This document shows positions 1 to 12,134 of a DNA stretch of 64,000 nt, piece by piece (the stretch's first letter is position 1; every line of letters starts with the position of its first letter). This stretch comes from Lineus longissimus. Lineage: Eukaryota; Nemertea; Pilidiophora; Heteronemertea; Lineidae. The translations under genes and the position numbers were made by a program. Below the pieces are notes generated by a model. It saw only the letters and a list, made by a program, of their open reading frames with translations. It was not told where the DNA came from and searched no databases. Where the stretch lies: assembly GCF_910592395.1 (NCBI RefSeq), contig NC_088313.1, positions 436,501 to 500,500 of the forward strand. The letters are read 5' to 3'.

Positions 1-101
1 TAGAATTCTTGGACTTCCGGTCGTATTGTCTAATGAGATGTCCTTACTTCAGACTTCAAAAATAACGGTTAATGACAAGGTTTTATGATGGTCGTTTTCA
101 G

Positions 102-810
102 GACCTTCCGTTGGTGGACAGATCGTGAAGTCGGTCGGGTTCCCGTGGCTTATACGAGGGATGGCCATAGTGATCGTCGTTTATAGTCCACTTTGCTACT
201 TCCTGAAGAACCCGCCCGGAAAGGAGGAAAATAAGGCAAGTTCAATTGAAGGATAAAGGCTCTACTGGTGTTCTTTTGCAAACGCAACCTCTGCCGCCAC
301 AAGGGCTCTGCAGTAGCTCCTTGGCTTAGAAAGGCCGCAGTCCCTGTCGACAATGATGAAAAACGTGGGTGCGTTCATTAGCGCTGCAATTCAGAAGTCC
401 AGCTTTCCGGAAATGTCGGCACGATTATCATAAACACAAAATAGCGGCTGGGCTACAGCGCCTCTGCAGCAGGAGTGAGGTACTTTGGGACCACTGACTC
501 ATAATATTTCCACTAGAGTGTCCGAGGTGCAAAGTATTTGAATCTGTTATGCTCTGTTATTCTCTAAAGTAGGCGGTTGTGGTCTCTAATGAACCAGATA
601 CCTTAATTTGTCACAATACAATAGGGACACACTTTTTCCAGGGGGACATTTGAACTGCTACACCGGCTATTAAAGGCAAAACGTATCGACATCTTGTCTC
701 TCTTTCAGTCAATCCTAGCGGGGGAAGAAAATGGCCACGCAATGTATACCAACGAAAAAGAGGCGTCGTTCAACTACTCCAGATTCAAGGGAGATGATGT
801 CACTCCCTAA
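102..810 (+). CDS. SLC18A: Vesicular monoamine transporter (SLC18A family), C-terminal two exons
   Basis: VMATs are proton antiporters that load monoamines into synaptic and secretory vesicles. Two exons are visible: 102-235 and 709-810 (TAA stop). The first enters one base into the codon, and its 44 full codons encode the end of TM11, TM12 and the start of the cytosolic tail. It contains PSVGGQIVKSVGFPWL and PLCYFLKNPPGKEE, which match the vertebrate VMAT segments GPSAGGAIAKAIGFPWL and PLCFFLRSPPAKEE. VAChT and SLC18B1 match less well. The second exon adds a 33-residue acidic and polar tail ending KGDDVTP. The joining intron starts AAG|GCAAGT, a GC-AG intron; reading through instead gives a stop seven codons later. 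The gene is 5' truncated by the window edge, and bases 1-101 are intron. The 3' end meets the convergent opsin gene. Family assignment is firm; VMAT over other SLC18 members is likely. Confidence 0.88.
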
Positions 811-1834
811 TCACGTGACAAAAAGTGGCGGTCGGCCAACCTCATTCCCGGCACTCATCAGGCCACTCGGGCTGAAAAAATCATGGGGACTGTGGCAACT
901 CGACGCAGACGACCTGCTCCTAGTCGAAACAACATTGTTGGTGAACGACAGTTTTCCTCTGTCCACAGGCCACCATTAGAGATACATGTGTGCTCGCTAT
1001 GGCATGTGTGGTCCTTTATTGGTGCTGCTCTGGGTAACAAGGTTTTGGTTTGAGGTTGTGCTGCCACCTATCGGAACGAAATCGATCACTCTCAACGAGT
1101 GGAAGGAAAAGGGGTGTCTCCCAACCAGATGGCTTTTATGGCAGAAAATATACTTATTTTTGTGAGACATATTAGCACGATTTTGCGCATTTAGTTAGGT
1201 CAATGTCGGTGTAGCGTATTTGCATCTATATTGTGTTGGCACAAGTTGTGATTTAGGAACAGATTTTTTTTTTGAAAAACCTGACGACCCAGTTTCAACA
1301 AAGGTTTGACTTCGTAGGAAGACCCCTGGCCCAGCCCTCGTAAAATAACCGAAAATGATGTTCTTACATCGTGCCTGCTCAGGATACTCACAGTTGACAT
1401 TCATGAATGTAATGATTTGATGGAATGCAGAAGATTTAATTCTTTGCGACCATAAATCTACTGGATACACTCATTTCCCTCCCCTCTCCCCCTGCTGAAT
1501 TCTTTTTAGAATGCAATTGCGCACATAAGGCCTACTAAGTGTAGACCACACTCCTTGCACAGTGATAGTAGTGTGATGAGGCGGTATCCTACTGTCGTAC
1601 TTTGGAGAATAAGTGCAGACGTTACAGTTTTCCTGATCTTTAATGACCTGTTGTCGATTTTACAGACACATCTTCAGAGGCGGTGTTTACAGTATATTAT
1701 CACCTGATAGATGTATTCCTATCAACAAGTGTGGATACGTGCTATCAAGGTAAAGAACGATATTCCTGGGTCCTCTGGTGGTTTATAACCTATTGTTTAA
1801 GTATAGTCAGTAGTGTAGGAAAATAATCTGAAGC

Positions 1835-1840
1835 AATAAA
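1835..1840 (+). terminator. Poly(A) signal AATAAA, likely for the SLC18A gene
   Basis: AATAAA lies about 1.0 kb after the VMAT stop codon. It is the last such hexamer before the oppositely oriented opsin poly(A) signal. The stretch 811-1834 otherwise holds only presumed 3' UTR; I see no other gene in it. Confidence 0.5.
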
Positions 1841-1875
1841 AATAACGAAATTCTGAACGAATCAGTTTAGCAAAC

Positions 1876-1881
1876 TTTATT
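1876..1881 (-). terminator. Poly(A) signal (TTTATT on +), likely for the opsin gene
   Basis: AATAAA on the minus strand, about 270 bases beyond the opsin stop at 2150. It lies only 35 bases from the plus-strand AATAAA, so the two 3' ends appear to abut or overlap. Confidence 0.5.
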
Positions 1882-2149
1882 TTCAATACTGAACAATTTA
1901 ACATGACACTCATTACAACAGTACTATAGCCAAGACGCGTCTTGACTTAGGGAGCAAGCAATCGAAATCCAATTACTAAAAACAAGTTTGTTCATACAAC
2001 ATTTTTAGCTAATAGCAAAACTATATGTAGCACGAGCTCGCTTGTATATTTGGGTATTATTTAAAAGAGGAGAAGATAACCACCAAGCTACTGCTACTGA
2101 TAGTTGAAAGATTTTGCCGAATTAGGATTAGGGTGATGTTTTTCGGAAC

Positions 2150-5100
2150 TCATTCCTGACAGTTTGTAGTTGTTAATTGCTGTTCTTGGAACCGTCGGAC
2201 TGAATTGATGAGATGAGACGAAGATGCCGACGCCGACAAAGAAACCGTGACAGAAAGTCGGCTGAGTTCGGAGGCCCGGTGAACTGTACCAGGGAGAGAG
2301 GAGGATCGCCGATACATATCCAAACTTGCCAAGACGGAAATCGGAGTCAAAGTCTCGGCCCTTGCAGCCCGAGGAGCTTCGTTAAACATGTCGATGTGTT
2401 CGAAGAGGAAGTAGATGGCTGGGTTGAGGATGACGAAAGTCTTGGCCATGATTGGAGCCACCAGGGAGCCGGCGGGGCTGACGGAGACGGCACCCAGTGT
2501 GTTGCCGAGGACGGAAATAATGGCATATGGGGTCCAGCACACCAGAAAGGAAATGAGCATGGCCAGGGACGCCTGTGGGAAAAACAATGGACGCCTGGTC
2601 AGTATTTTGATTATCAGCTTGAAAAGACCCGTTGCATGCATATACCCGATTGCCTAGAGTCGGACTTGAATAGATAAGTACCCGGCCTAATTCCCGCGAC
2701 TGAGATTTGTCAATAGATGTCTCCAGATATTATAACAAATGGAACTGAAGCGGGACAGCAATTTCTGATCTGAAGCCTCAGTGACTAAAAATGTAAGGGT
2801 GTTGCCTTGAATTCAAGGTGGTATTTTGTCTCATATACAAATATTTATTTTGTATAATGCCTTTGTTATTAACCTTCATTTAATTTCCCCCTGTATGAAG
2901 TCGTTTGACATGAAGTATAATGACTTCACAATTTTTCATTTGTAGACTCACCCAAGTCTGGTGCCACTGTACGTGAACATCTTGCTCGCTGGCCTGTTCA
3001 ATGGTGGCCATATCCACACTCGGCCCCACCTTGACACGCCGTAGCCACAGTATCCGCCCAAAGAAGACAGTCATGACGGATGTTGGTAAAAACCACACCA
3101 ATGCCAGACTGCATACAAGGTATGAGATGGTGCGGGGGTCTTTGCCATGCCAGTCGATCGTACATGACATCTCGAAAAGGTAAAGAGGAAATTGTGTATT
3201 ATGATAAAATGACAAGTGCCAGATAGGCCGAAGTTCCACAGAGTTGCCAATTGATCTGATGGAACATCTGTTCACGGGTGAGGCCATCTTGACCACCGAG
3301 GTTTTTGCATCTCATCAAGATCTAAATACCCCTGCTATGTTTAAAAGGAGTATAAGACCATGAGGTTCAGGATGGGGTAAGGCGACCAGTTGTTTTCAAT
3401 GTACTCCGCCTCTAGATACGACATGGGAGTAAAACAAGCCTGATCTCAGGACGGGAGAAAGTTAGCCCTCAATTGTTATTGTAACTCAAGCAACAGTCGA
3501 GGCTACGTGTTTCCCCATTTCACCTCACATTTTGTAAGGGAGGATGTAAAGCTCACCTGATTTGCTTCCGGTCTATATTCACTCCAACCTGCCAAGGGCA
3601 TGATCCCCCAGCCGATGGAAAAGATCCAGATGGAAAGAAGCCAAGAAAACACCTGATTTTGTTGAGCTGAAAAGGCGTAAGATGGGAATCACTAAGTGCA
3701 GTGTGAAGTCGTGAGGCCGGCAACGAAAAGGAAAACATGCAAGAAATTATAGTGCAGGCCTATTTTGATAGGGTCTTGTCTTACCGTTACGCGGGTTGCG
3801 TGTCACGTAGTATCTCTCCACACTCATAGCAAAAAGCGTCATAATGGAAGCGATCCCGGAGACAAAGCTGAGACAACCGATAAGTTGACAGCTCAGCCAA
3901 CCAAATGGAAATTCATTCTAAGAAAGAGACAAGAAAAAAGATCAAGAAAGCTAATCGTCGAGTTTTTCAATGATCCTTTTCAAAAGATGTCAATAGTGCT
4001 TTTCATGATTGGCAATATCGAGAACTGTCATTTCAAGTTTTTGTTATTTGATATCAAATGATAAAGACCACTCTCACTTCGGTATACTAGCTATGAAGAC
4101 GTCTCCAGAACGGTCTGCAGGCATGGAAGGTCAAATACCGTCTCTCAGGTAAAAAACTATCCTCAACCTGATTTTATTTTCTTCTAGAATCTTGGCCGCA
4201 TATGCGCAAGTTTCAGGGACAACGCGCCAACATATAAGAATCAATACCTACATGTTTATACCTTACGAGGTGACTAAATCATATATAGGTGGTAAGCTGT
4301 CACCATGGACACAAATGCAATTGTCTTGCGTGGGGGCCATTTTGAGCCACGCCAGAACGACTCGGAAAGTGCTTTCGAGACCTGTTGGTAGAGATCATCC
4401 CATCTGCCAGTTATTCTCAAAATCCCAAACCAGGGACATAACAGGTTCTTGCATGGTGAGATGAAAGGTTATCATCTTTTTACAACAAAAATCTAACCTG
4501 GAACTCTCCCACGAATAACGCCGCGATTTTCACCGGAAATGTCATCAGCATCAAACTCTGAGCGAGCGCCAGATTGAGGATTAAGCTGTTGTACTGGCTT
4601 TTCAGTTTGTTCCTGAAGTACGCTACCACTAACCAACCATTGCCTATGACCCCCGCTGTCACTAAAAACGAAATGAAAATAATTGTCAAAAATATCAATA
4701 TTACAAAAGTTATCTAGCCAATACCCGCGGCGTAGGCAGGTTCAAATGGGCTATACCTTGAATAGATTGAATTGCAATGAAAATCGAATGCAATATCAAA
4801 GGAGCAATATTGAAGAGACAAATTAAACCAACCATTTGTCCACAGACTCGGACCTAGCTGTGGCGTGCTGTATGCGGGCACATAAAAGTATATCAATTGG
4901 TCTGATAGAGATGATGAGGCAATGTGAATATGCCTCGTTCCTTAGTCAACAATATGCGCCTTTTTATACCTTTATAATCAAGGGCTAGCATTGGCTAACA
5001 CAGCACCCATAAACAATAGCCCACCAATTCGACCCCAGCTCCTTACTGCGGGAAAACCCAAGTCCAGCAACCAAAAGTACCAAAAATACATTTTTGTTTA

Positions 5101-5449
5101 CATTTGAACTGCACACATGCGTTTGTTTACAATTTCTTTCCCCGCGAAATCTCGGAGATCAGGTGACCTGCAATCGGTGAGTGAAAATAGGTCAACAGGT
5201 ACAGGCTGTTCCAATCATCCTCCTATTGCCAGCTGTTCAACAGGTCACTGCCTCGCGCCCTTACGCTTTTGGGGCCAAACCAGCATTGCCAGTATACCTT
5301 CATGGCCATACATCCAAGCTTCTTCACTTACTTGCAAGGCTGAGATAAGCGGCCGCAATGAAATTATCAGGAAAGGGGATGGGGTTCTTCTCATCTTTTA
5401 ACCATTCATCAGTGGTAGGGTCAGGCATCTCGAAAGCTCCACCAAACAT
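2150..5449 (-). CDS. Opsin (ciliary-type or xenopsin-like light-sensing GPCR), complete, 388 aa
   Basis: Light-activated retinal-binding GPCR. Six exons (minus): 5332-5449, 4498-4661, 3785-3917, 3557-3666, 2952-3170 and 2150-2572. Together they give 1167 coding bases, with phases agreeing at every junction. Seven TM segments can be followed. Diagnostic residues are Lys292 in TM7 (PIMAKTF, the retinal Schiff-base lysine), ERY (128-130) after TM3, the disulfide pair Cys104/Cys178, GWSEYRPE before ECL2, CWTPY in TM6 and NPAIY (298-302). Aligned to bovine rhodopsin by the Cys spacing, position 113 is Ile107 and position 181 is Glu172, so the counterion is probably Glu181-type as in bistable opsins. 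The c-opsin NKQ after TM7 reads FEH instead. The intron just before the ECL2 Cys matches an intron of vertebrate visual opsins. The tail is Ser/Arg-rich, suiting arrestin or kinase regulation. Opsin identity is firm; the subclass is uncertain. Confidence 0.93.
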
Positions 5450-5814
5450 ATACTGCTAAACTTCCTTGGTTTCGTTGGCGATTGAGATCTGATCGGACAA
5501 AGAACACGGAAAAACTCTAAGCTGAAGTCCAACAGAAATTCGAAAGAAAACTTTTTGACATTGTTACGAAATCGGTGGTGATCCAAAACATGTATAATTG
5601 AAGTTTACAGTTGATCATAACCAGAGAATTATCAAATAAGTCATTATTCTAACGGACTACATCAATTACCTTCAAACTGCTGTAGAACGGTTCTCTGTGT
5701 CGCCTACGTCGAACAGCTGAACCGCTGAAGTGAAGTTTCCAGCTTTTGTCGCACCTCGAAGAAATTGTTATTTCACCATAGAGTCGAACGTGTGAAGATA
5801 GAAACCTAGAATCA

Positions 5815-5823
5815 TTTTATATA
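5815..5823 (-). promoter_or_regulatory. Possible TATA box of the opsin gene
   Basis: The minus strand reads TATATAAAA about 370 bases upstream of the opsin ATG at 5449. This would give a 5' UTR of roughly 340 bases if unspliced. No other promoter element was recognised. Confidence 0.35.
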
Positions 5824-5829
5824 TGACAC

Positions 5830-8800
5830 CGCGTTTGTGCACCGATCTACGTTGTTTATAGGTAAAAAGGTCGTAACGCTCTACTCTGGGGGTTAAATCA
5901 CTGTGGGGGTAATTAACAACCTGATATTATCGCGACGGTGCAACCTCGCATGAAGGACCACGGAGTGAGCCTGGCCACCATTCCGGGTTTTTTTCGTAGG
6001 GGAACATTCCTTTCTTAAATCTTTAGCGGTATTGAAGGCATGTTGTCCATTTCGAGCACCTAAGCCTTTCAATGGGGCGTTATCGCAAGGGCATTGTGAC
6101 ATCCCGAGACTGATTGTCATACAGTTTAAACGAAAAAGTGTCCCTAAATAACCAGTTACACAATCAAGATATCGACATGAATCCATTCACTCGACCTGCC
6201 ACTGTAAGATCCGCCAAGAGCCACAGCGACTTTGGACGCAGCGCCGTTCCTCTCTTGCGAACACTGTAAAGGCGGCCAGGAGCCGGCTAACATTTGAGCC
6301 GCCGTCCGTTGGTCTTAATTGAAGAAGAAATCGAATTGATCTAATCGTCAGCAAATTTAGTCTATACAATGATTTCAGAAAGGAGAACAGGCCCTATGGG
6401 TTTCGGCACCATGAAAGGAATATTCTGGGGGGGGGGGGGGGGGGGGGTGACAGAGCATTTTTGTCCTCATTGATATCCAGCTGGAGGAATGAAAATATGA
6501 CTTTTTCAATAAATTCCTTTTATTTTTGTTCTAAATCTTCCAATTCGAATTTTATCCCAGACCATCATAGGCCATATCAATATGTATTCACATACAAAAT
6601 TAGAGATGATTCTGAGAAAAAGTAGTTTGGTCCGTTTTTTACGCAAGGGGGTACCCTTGCCAGCCGAGAGGGCGTTTTTATTTTTTTCTCGAAATCACTT
6701 CAAATTTGTTATGTGATTACACATTGATAAGCTCTGTGATGAAATGGAAAACCATCACTGTTCCCCACAGATTTTCATTTACACGGCGCTGAAAAGATTT
6801 CTTGTATTTTTAAAGTCTGCTATCCAATATCATTCAAGAATACAAGGGAGGTGCAGAGACTTACAATAGGCCTACAGCAAAGAATAAGAAAATTACATGA
6901 ATAGCTAAACTAACCATTCAACGCCCTCGCAAAACCATGATATGACCCATTTTGCTTGGGGCAATAGAGGAGATCAATAAATCGAAAATCCTTTAGGTCA
7001 CATGAACATTGATATATACTTAGTCCATTACATTATGTTGGCCCACGATGTGGGCTTTAGGATGTCAAAGTTATTTGTTGTGGTTAAGACGCAGACGCTT
7101 TGAGGAGTAGACTCGATTGAGTTCGGGACTATTAAAGGGTAAGTGGAAGGCCTAAAAGTAACTTTTATGTTGATGTTTACATAAAAAGTGGCTTACATTT
7201 TCAGTTTCAATATTTCATGATTCACATGTACATGGCTCCACATGAAAATGAAAATGAAAGTGTCTTGTCACACTCCTAAGTTTGACGAAAGTAATTGGCA
7301 AAGCACAAGAAAGCGAATCTTCCCATGTTTGTTTAGATCGAGAATTTCTAACTCTCCGCCTCGGCAACAATGTCACATTCTCAACTTCAATAGTCACATA
7401 ACTGTGCATGACGTGTTCGCTCCAATTTCTTGCTCTCCGAGTTTCATGTTTCCATATCAACAACTGGCAACTCAACATGACCCGGAGCTGAAGAGCGGCG
7501 AACAAAAGGATATAAAATAATCAGAGCGAAGAGGAAAATGATGTTCATCATGTCCTCTCAATGATTGGTGTGTTAAAGGTGATGTGACATTCCGTACATA
7601 GCCGCACAGAGGGCAAAGCTCTGAAAACGCAATCGTGCTGCGTAACTTTGAACGTTGCTGAACTACACCTCTCTATTATTGGATACATCTTCAGCGTTGA
7701 TGTCCATAGTCGGTTTCGCCTGAGCGAAAGTGTACCAACCAACTCGAGCAATCAGCAATTAAGCGCATCTTCGCCTTTGTGCCATTTTATGAGAAATAAG
7801 GTGGATGAAGCACAACAAATCAGCAGGACAGAATTCCTTTAACACGTATAATCATGCCCAATGAGACGCTGCATTCTCTGGTCATGCCTTAAGGGGTGTG
7901 GTTCCCAAACCAAACAAACATCGTCACTATTATGCCGCGTCTGTCCTATCTGTGGGGTTTACATGCACAAAGTTGCAGAGAATGGTAATGACGACGAGAT
8001 TGGTCATGATGGCGCAAGAAAGTTCCAAATCAGTTGCCACGCGACCTCAATCTCAAATTTTGGATTGTGCAAAGATGGTGTTGTGACGGCCTCGCTGTGT
8101 TGCTATTTGTCACCATGTTGATTAGGAGTAGGATCTCTCCAAGCTGATGTGCATGGTTTAAGGAAAGGGCCTGTGGATAGAACTGACGAGATGAAGATTC
8201 TAGGGTAAGACTGTGATATTGAAATGGTTGTGCATGTGCCTAGGATGGGACAGATTCGCGAACCAGGTGCATTGTGTAGGAATGATTGTTAACATTCCAA
8301 CTTTCATTTTGTTTAGCTGCGCAATACTCCTCTGAAGAATGCAGTTTTTAACGTATACGTCACGGTATGATTTTAGCACACCCACACGCCAATCCCTTGA
8401 CAAATTCTTGGCGAGATTATCAAAGCTATATTGAGATGGACCCCTGGCGTGACTATTCAAAAATCTTCACTGGGAACGGGTCACTGCTACTATTTCTTGC
8501 AATATACAAATATATACCAATAAGTTTCAATCGAACCGATGATAGCCGACATAAATTGGTGATAGTCTGTCAAGCAAAGATTAACATCATCGTGCAATAC
8601 GAATTTTACATTCTGATTCGCTACATAAGCATGTCTTTTAAAATAGTGGGACATATCCATTCAGATTTTTATATACTTAGTATCACAGCTTACACATACA
8701 GCTGTGCGTCCATTGAGAAATCGCTTTGAATTTATTGATAGCTTGTATTTAAATGTTTATGAAAATGTGAATACAATATTGAAACGATAAACTCTCATAA

Positions 8801-9773
8801 GAAATGCTTCAAACCTGTCGAAGGACAACCCTCTCTAATCTGACGCGCATCACACTCGTGAAGTCACCCGACCCGAGCTGCTTACCATACACGCGCATGC
8901 CGCCAGCCGCTGTGTCTCATGACAGGGAGGCAGTCCGTGGTCGTGATGGGGAGGTTCCTAAACTGAATATCCCGTTCCAATTCAACCAGTTGGTTCATGC
9001 CGTCATGGGTCATTAATAACCTCAGCGCAGAAGAGCATATGGTGAATTGTGAAATATAGAACACTAGTCTTTCGTTTGGATTTTTCAAAACATTTCTCAG
9101 TTGCGAGACTGAACGAGTCGTAACATAACCTAATTCATTCACAGCACAGGTAGGTTATCACAAAGGTTGTGGAGAAACAAAAAACACAACGACGTTAAGA
9201 AAATTCACCTTTAGCATGAAGAAACTCACAAAAACCCCACAATTCCAACTTGGGAGTCATGGCATTCCTTCCGTCCCCACCCCCCTATTCTAGTAGCATA
9301 CGGAAGTGTAAGCCTTCCCCCGCATTTCCGAATGTGACGTCATGAGTGCGCTACCTCAAGGCGCACCTCAACAGTCAGTCGGATTCCGCCCCGGATTTCG
9401 CATTATCTGATTATTTGGAGCAATAAAGTGACTTTACCATTCACAATTTAGGGGGTTGTTCAGGCGAAGCTTTGTTTGGCGGCATTTAGAGTTCAATCGT
9501 CTTGGTGGCCGGTGCACGCTCAACAATTTCGGAATTATTCATTCTCATTGACATACTTAATAGAGGCCTTTGACTCTGAGGACGTCTGTGGATAACGTCA
9601 GTTGAGTGGAGTTCTGTCATTCAAGGTTTGCCTAATTTTTGCTGGAGATATTCGTAGGTGGCTCACTGAGGAATCAACAAATATTGCCAGGCCGCATTAT
9701 GCCATGCTAGCCCTTTTGCAGGCGAAACAGCCACATACGGTCTTTAATAATTATTGTGTTCGCTGTTGTTTCA
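5830..9773. other. Intergenic region without a recognisable gene
   Basis: Between the opsin 5' end and the MS4A-like gene I see no ORF with recognisable domains, repeats of coding type or consistent splice sites. It holds a run of 21 G at 6427-6447. An isolated good minus-strand splice donor near 8886 has no convincing exon. The open frame upstream of 9774 is probably intron or 5' UTR of the next gene. Confidence 0.5.
6427..6447 (+). repeat. Poly-G homopolymer (21 G)
   Basis: An uninterrupted run of 21 G, able to form G-quadruplex DNA and prone to sequencing length error. Confidence 0.9.
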
Positions 9774-9823
9774 GGTCCAAATCCCCATTTGGCGTCCATG
9801 ACCGCGCATATGATGACTCGAGG

Positions 9824-10768
9824 ATGTTAGATCCCCTACAGATAGAGACAGCAGATTGCAACGAAAAATCCAAGATGCCGAAATCGCCGCCAAGACAAGA
9901 CATTGACTGGTACTACAATACCAGAGTCGCTATCATCGTCGGCGTCTCCCAAATCATCTGCGGATTACTGTGTATTCTTCTAGGAAGTGCTGCGGTCGCC
10001 GTGAACGCATCACATTCGAAAATCGCTGCAGGAATTTGGGGTGGATTGATCATAGTCGCAGCCGGATGTTTAGCAATCTGGTCATCACGTGCCAAAACGC
10101 ACAAATCAGTTCTTATCTGCTTCGTGACGTCTTTTTTGGCGGGGTTGTCATCGTGCTTGATTTTCATTGTGGCAGGCTTTGGAATATCAGACGATCTTAA
10201 ACATGTAAATGACACTTCTTATTTCTTCTACTTTGAGCGTTCATCTGGAGGCAGCACAGGATTCCCCGTCTTGAGATACAACCAGCAGATCATCCGGGCT
10301 TCCATTGCCGTACACGGACTCATAATAACGGTCGCCATGTTTGAATTGGTCGCCTCAACTGTGCAGGCAGTGCTCTGCAAGTATAATCAGTGGTGCAATC
10401 GCAAAGACAGCGCTGGCAGACCTTGCCGAGGAGAGTTGGCCGTCATTTATGAAACTGAAGACAATAAGCCCCTCAAATCAAAAGCGCCACATTTCATCTC
10501 GCGAGAGCAAACACGTGACATAACGTATTACCATGTGGACGAATCTTCTCAGTTTCAGGATTATCCAAGACCTTACTCGGATGAGCCCGAGTACAGTGAT
10601 TCGAAGATTGACTATTCAAGTTCCTCTGAGTTATCTGCTACGCATGGCCGGACCAGGAGATGTGACCGTAGTTCCGTTTTCACGGAACCGGATATGGAAC
10701 CTGTAGGTACACGTGCAATGAACCGCCATCAGGAGGCGTTACTCCGAAATTCATTGGCGCAGCAATAA
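9824..10768 (+). CDS. Four-transmembrane MS4A/CD20-like or ENTREP-like protein, 314 aa
   Basis: The coding part is one exon, with a splice acceptor (TGTTTCAG) at 9774 and the first in-frame ATG at 9824. The frame is also open upstream of the acceptor, so a longer start at an earlier in-frame ATG near 9701 is possible but less likely. There are four hydrophobic segments: IIVGVSQIICGLLCILLG, IWGGLIIVAAGCLAIW, a third from KSVLICF to VAGFGIS, and a fourth around LIITVAMFELVASTV. The order and the GIWGG motif at TM2 resemble the MS4A/CD20 and FAM189/ENTREP families, whose members act in membrane signalling or endocytic adaptor roles. A cytosolic tail of about 120 residues is rich in Tyr, Ser and Asp (e.g. 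YSDEPEYSD) and may be phosphorylated. No enzyme motif is seen. Topology is firm; the family call is tentative. Confidence 0.7.
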   Translation: MLDPLQIETADCNEKSKMPKSPPRQDIDWYYNTRVAIIVGVSQIICGLLCILLGSAAVAVNASHSKIAAGIWGGLIIVAAGCLAIWSSRAKTHKSVLICFVTSFLAGLSSCLIFIVAGFGISDDLKHVNDTSYFFYFERSSGGSTGFPVLRYNQQIIRASIAVHGLIITVAMFELVASTVQAVLCKYNQWCNRKDSAGRPCRGELAVIYETEDNKPLKSKAPHFISREQTRDITYYHVDESSQFQDYPRPYSDEPEYSDSKIDYSSSSELSATHGRTRRCDRSSVFTEPDMEPVGTRAMNRHQEALLRNSLAQQ

Positions 10769-12134
10769 ATAATATTTAGACTTACACATGGGATTTGTTA
10801 TCATCTAATAATCGAAGCACTAGATTCACCTGACTAACGGGAGCAAACTGGGAAATGAAAAATAAAAACCCGGCTGTGGTGTGAAGGAGACAGTTCAGCT
10901 TGATGTTGGACACAATTTTCTTGCGATCTCAAGTGGGAATATATATCGGGGAGAAACAATAATATGAGGAATTTATGTGGTGTATCATAAATATGTATAC
11001 AACATGTATATAGGTGTGCAATCATCGGACATGGGCCCATCATGTCGTGGGATAAAACCTACTGTAGAAGTATAGTCTAGTTGTTGAAAAGTCCTTTTTT
11101 GGAACACGATACCTGTGACAACTGCAAATATTTTACAATGTAAATACTAAGTAGAAGAAACAGAGACAATGAAAGGGAATATTTGTTTAAGCTGAGTGAT
11201 CGTTTTGAAGAACACAGCGCACCTTCCACATACAGGTCAAGGACTCATGTGCCAGACTGCAGAAACATCTCTGTGCCGTCCTGTGAAACCATTGTTGCTG
11301 TACTGTTCGCATCTTTAGCATTGCTATCAACGACTCAGAGGAGTTTCTACAGTAAGTGTTGTAGTTTCAAATCACGCTTCATTGCAAAACGCTCCATACC
11401 TATAGGACATCACGTCTGCCTATATTCTGTGACAAAAAAAACCAAAACACTATATATCTATATGTTCCACTTTCAACAAAGGTACCTGCCAGGCAAGTAA
11501 ATGGATGGAATATCAGACGATATTGAGAAAAAGTGACACCATGATCGATTTGGTCCAGTAGTTTTAGTTCAAAAGCCGAAAACAAGTCTGAATTTTACTC
11601 GGCCCAAATCTGGTTCACAAAATGGGTTCTGCCCAGCAGCTAGTGAAACTACTGAATCAAAACGAAATATCTTGGTCTCATTTTTCTTCTCGAAAGAATT
11701 ATTCACCAAAGTACATATGCATTTCATATTGATTTGAGAATAATAATAAGTTTTTATTAATAAAATGTACACTGAATATAAAACCACACACGTTTGGAAG
11801 ACCTTGTATCACAGGCTATAAAACTAACTAATGGTGGAAACTAACTGATTTCTACAGAACGAATTCTCTGTCAACTCTAGATTTCTGTCCCGAAGATTTA
11901 AGTCATGATTTTCATGACAAGACTTTCCCTGAAATATCACTCATCTTTATCACAGTGTGGTCATAAATTGCATGGCATCTTTGGGGGGGAATTTGTCAGT
12001 GACAGTGACAGAGTATGTTTACAATCACCTTGATAGAGCCAGGGCCATGTTGGCGCCCGTGTCTAAGATTTACAGTGAAAAAACGAAAGGGAAAACAAGT
12101 ACCCTGTAATATCCATTGGCATCCCTTAAAGACG
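10769..12134. other. 3' UTRs of convergent genes, no further gene seen
   Basis: The interval between two convergent stop codons. ORFs here are short with no recognisable domain. It contains a palindromic poly(A) signal at 11752-11765. Confidence 0.5.
11752..11765. terminator. Palindromic bidirectional poly(A) signal
   Basis: TTTTATTAATAAAA is a perfect palindrome that carries AATAAA on both strands. It lies 1.0 kb after the MS4A-like stop and 0.37 kb after the SLC22 stop, so it could serve both convergent transcripts. Confidence 0.5.

Noticed and set aside
8882-9142. Minus-strand frame with a good splice donor near 8886, considered as the first exon of the opsin
   Set aside because: Its phase does not fit opsin exon 2. 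The exon at 5332-5449 fits in phase and supplies a typical opsin N-terminus.
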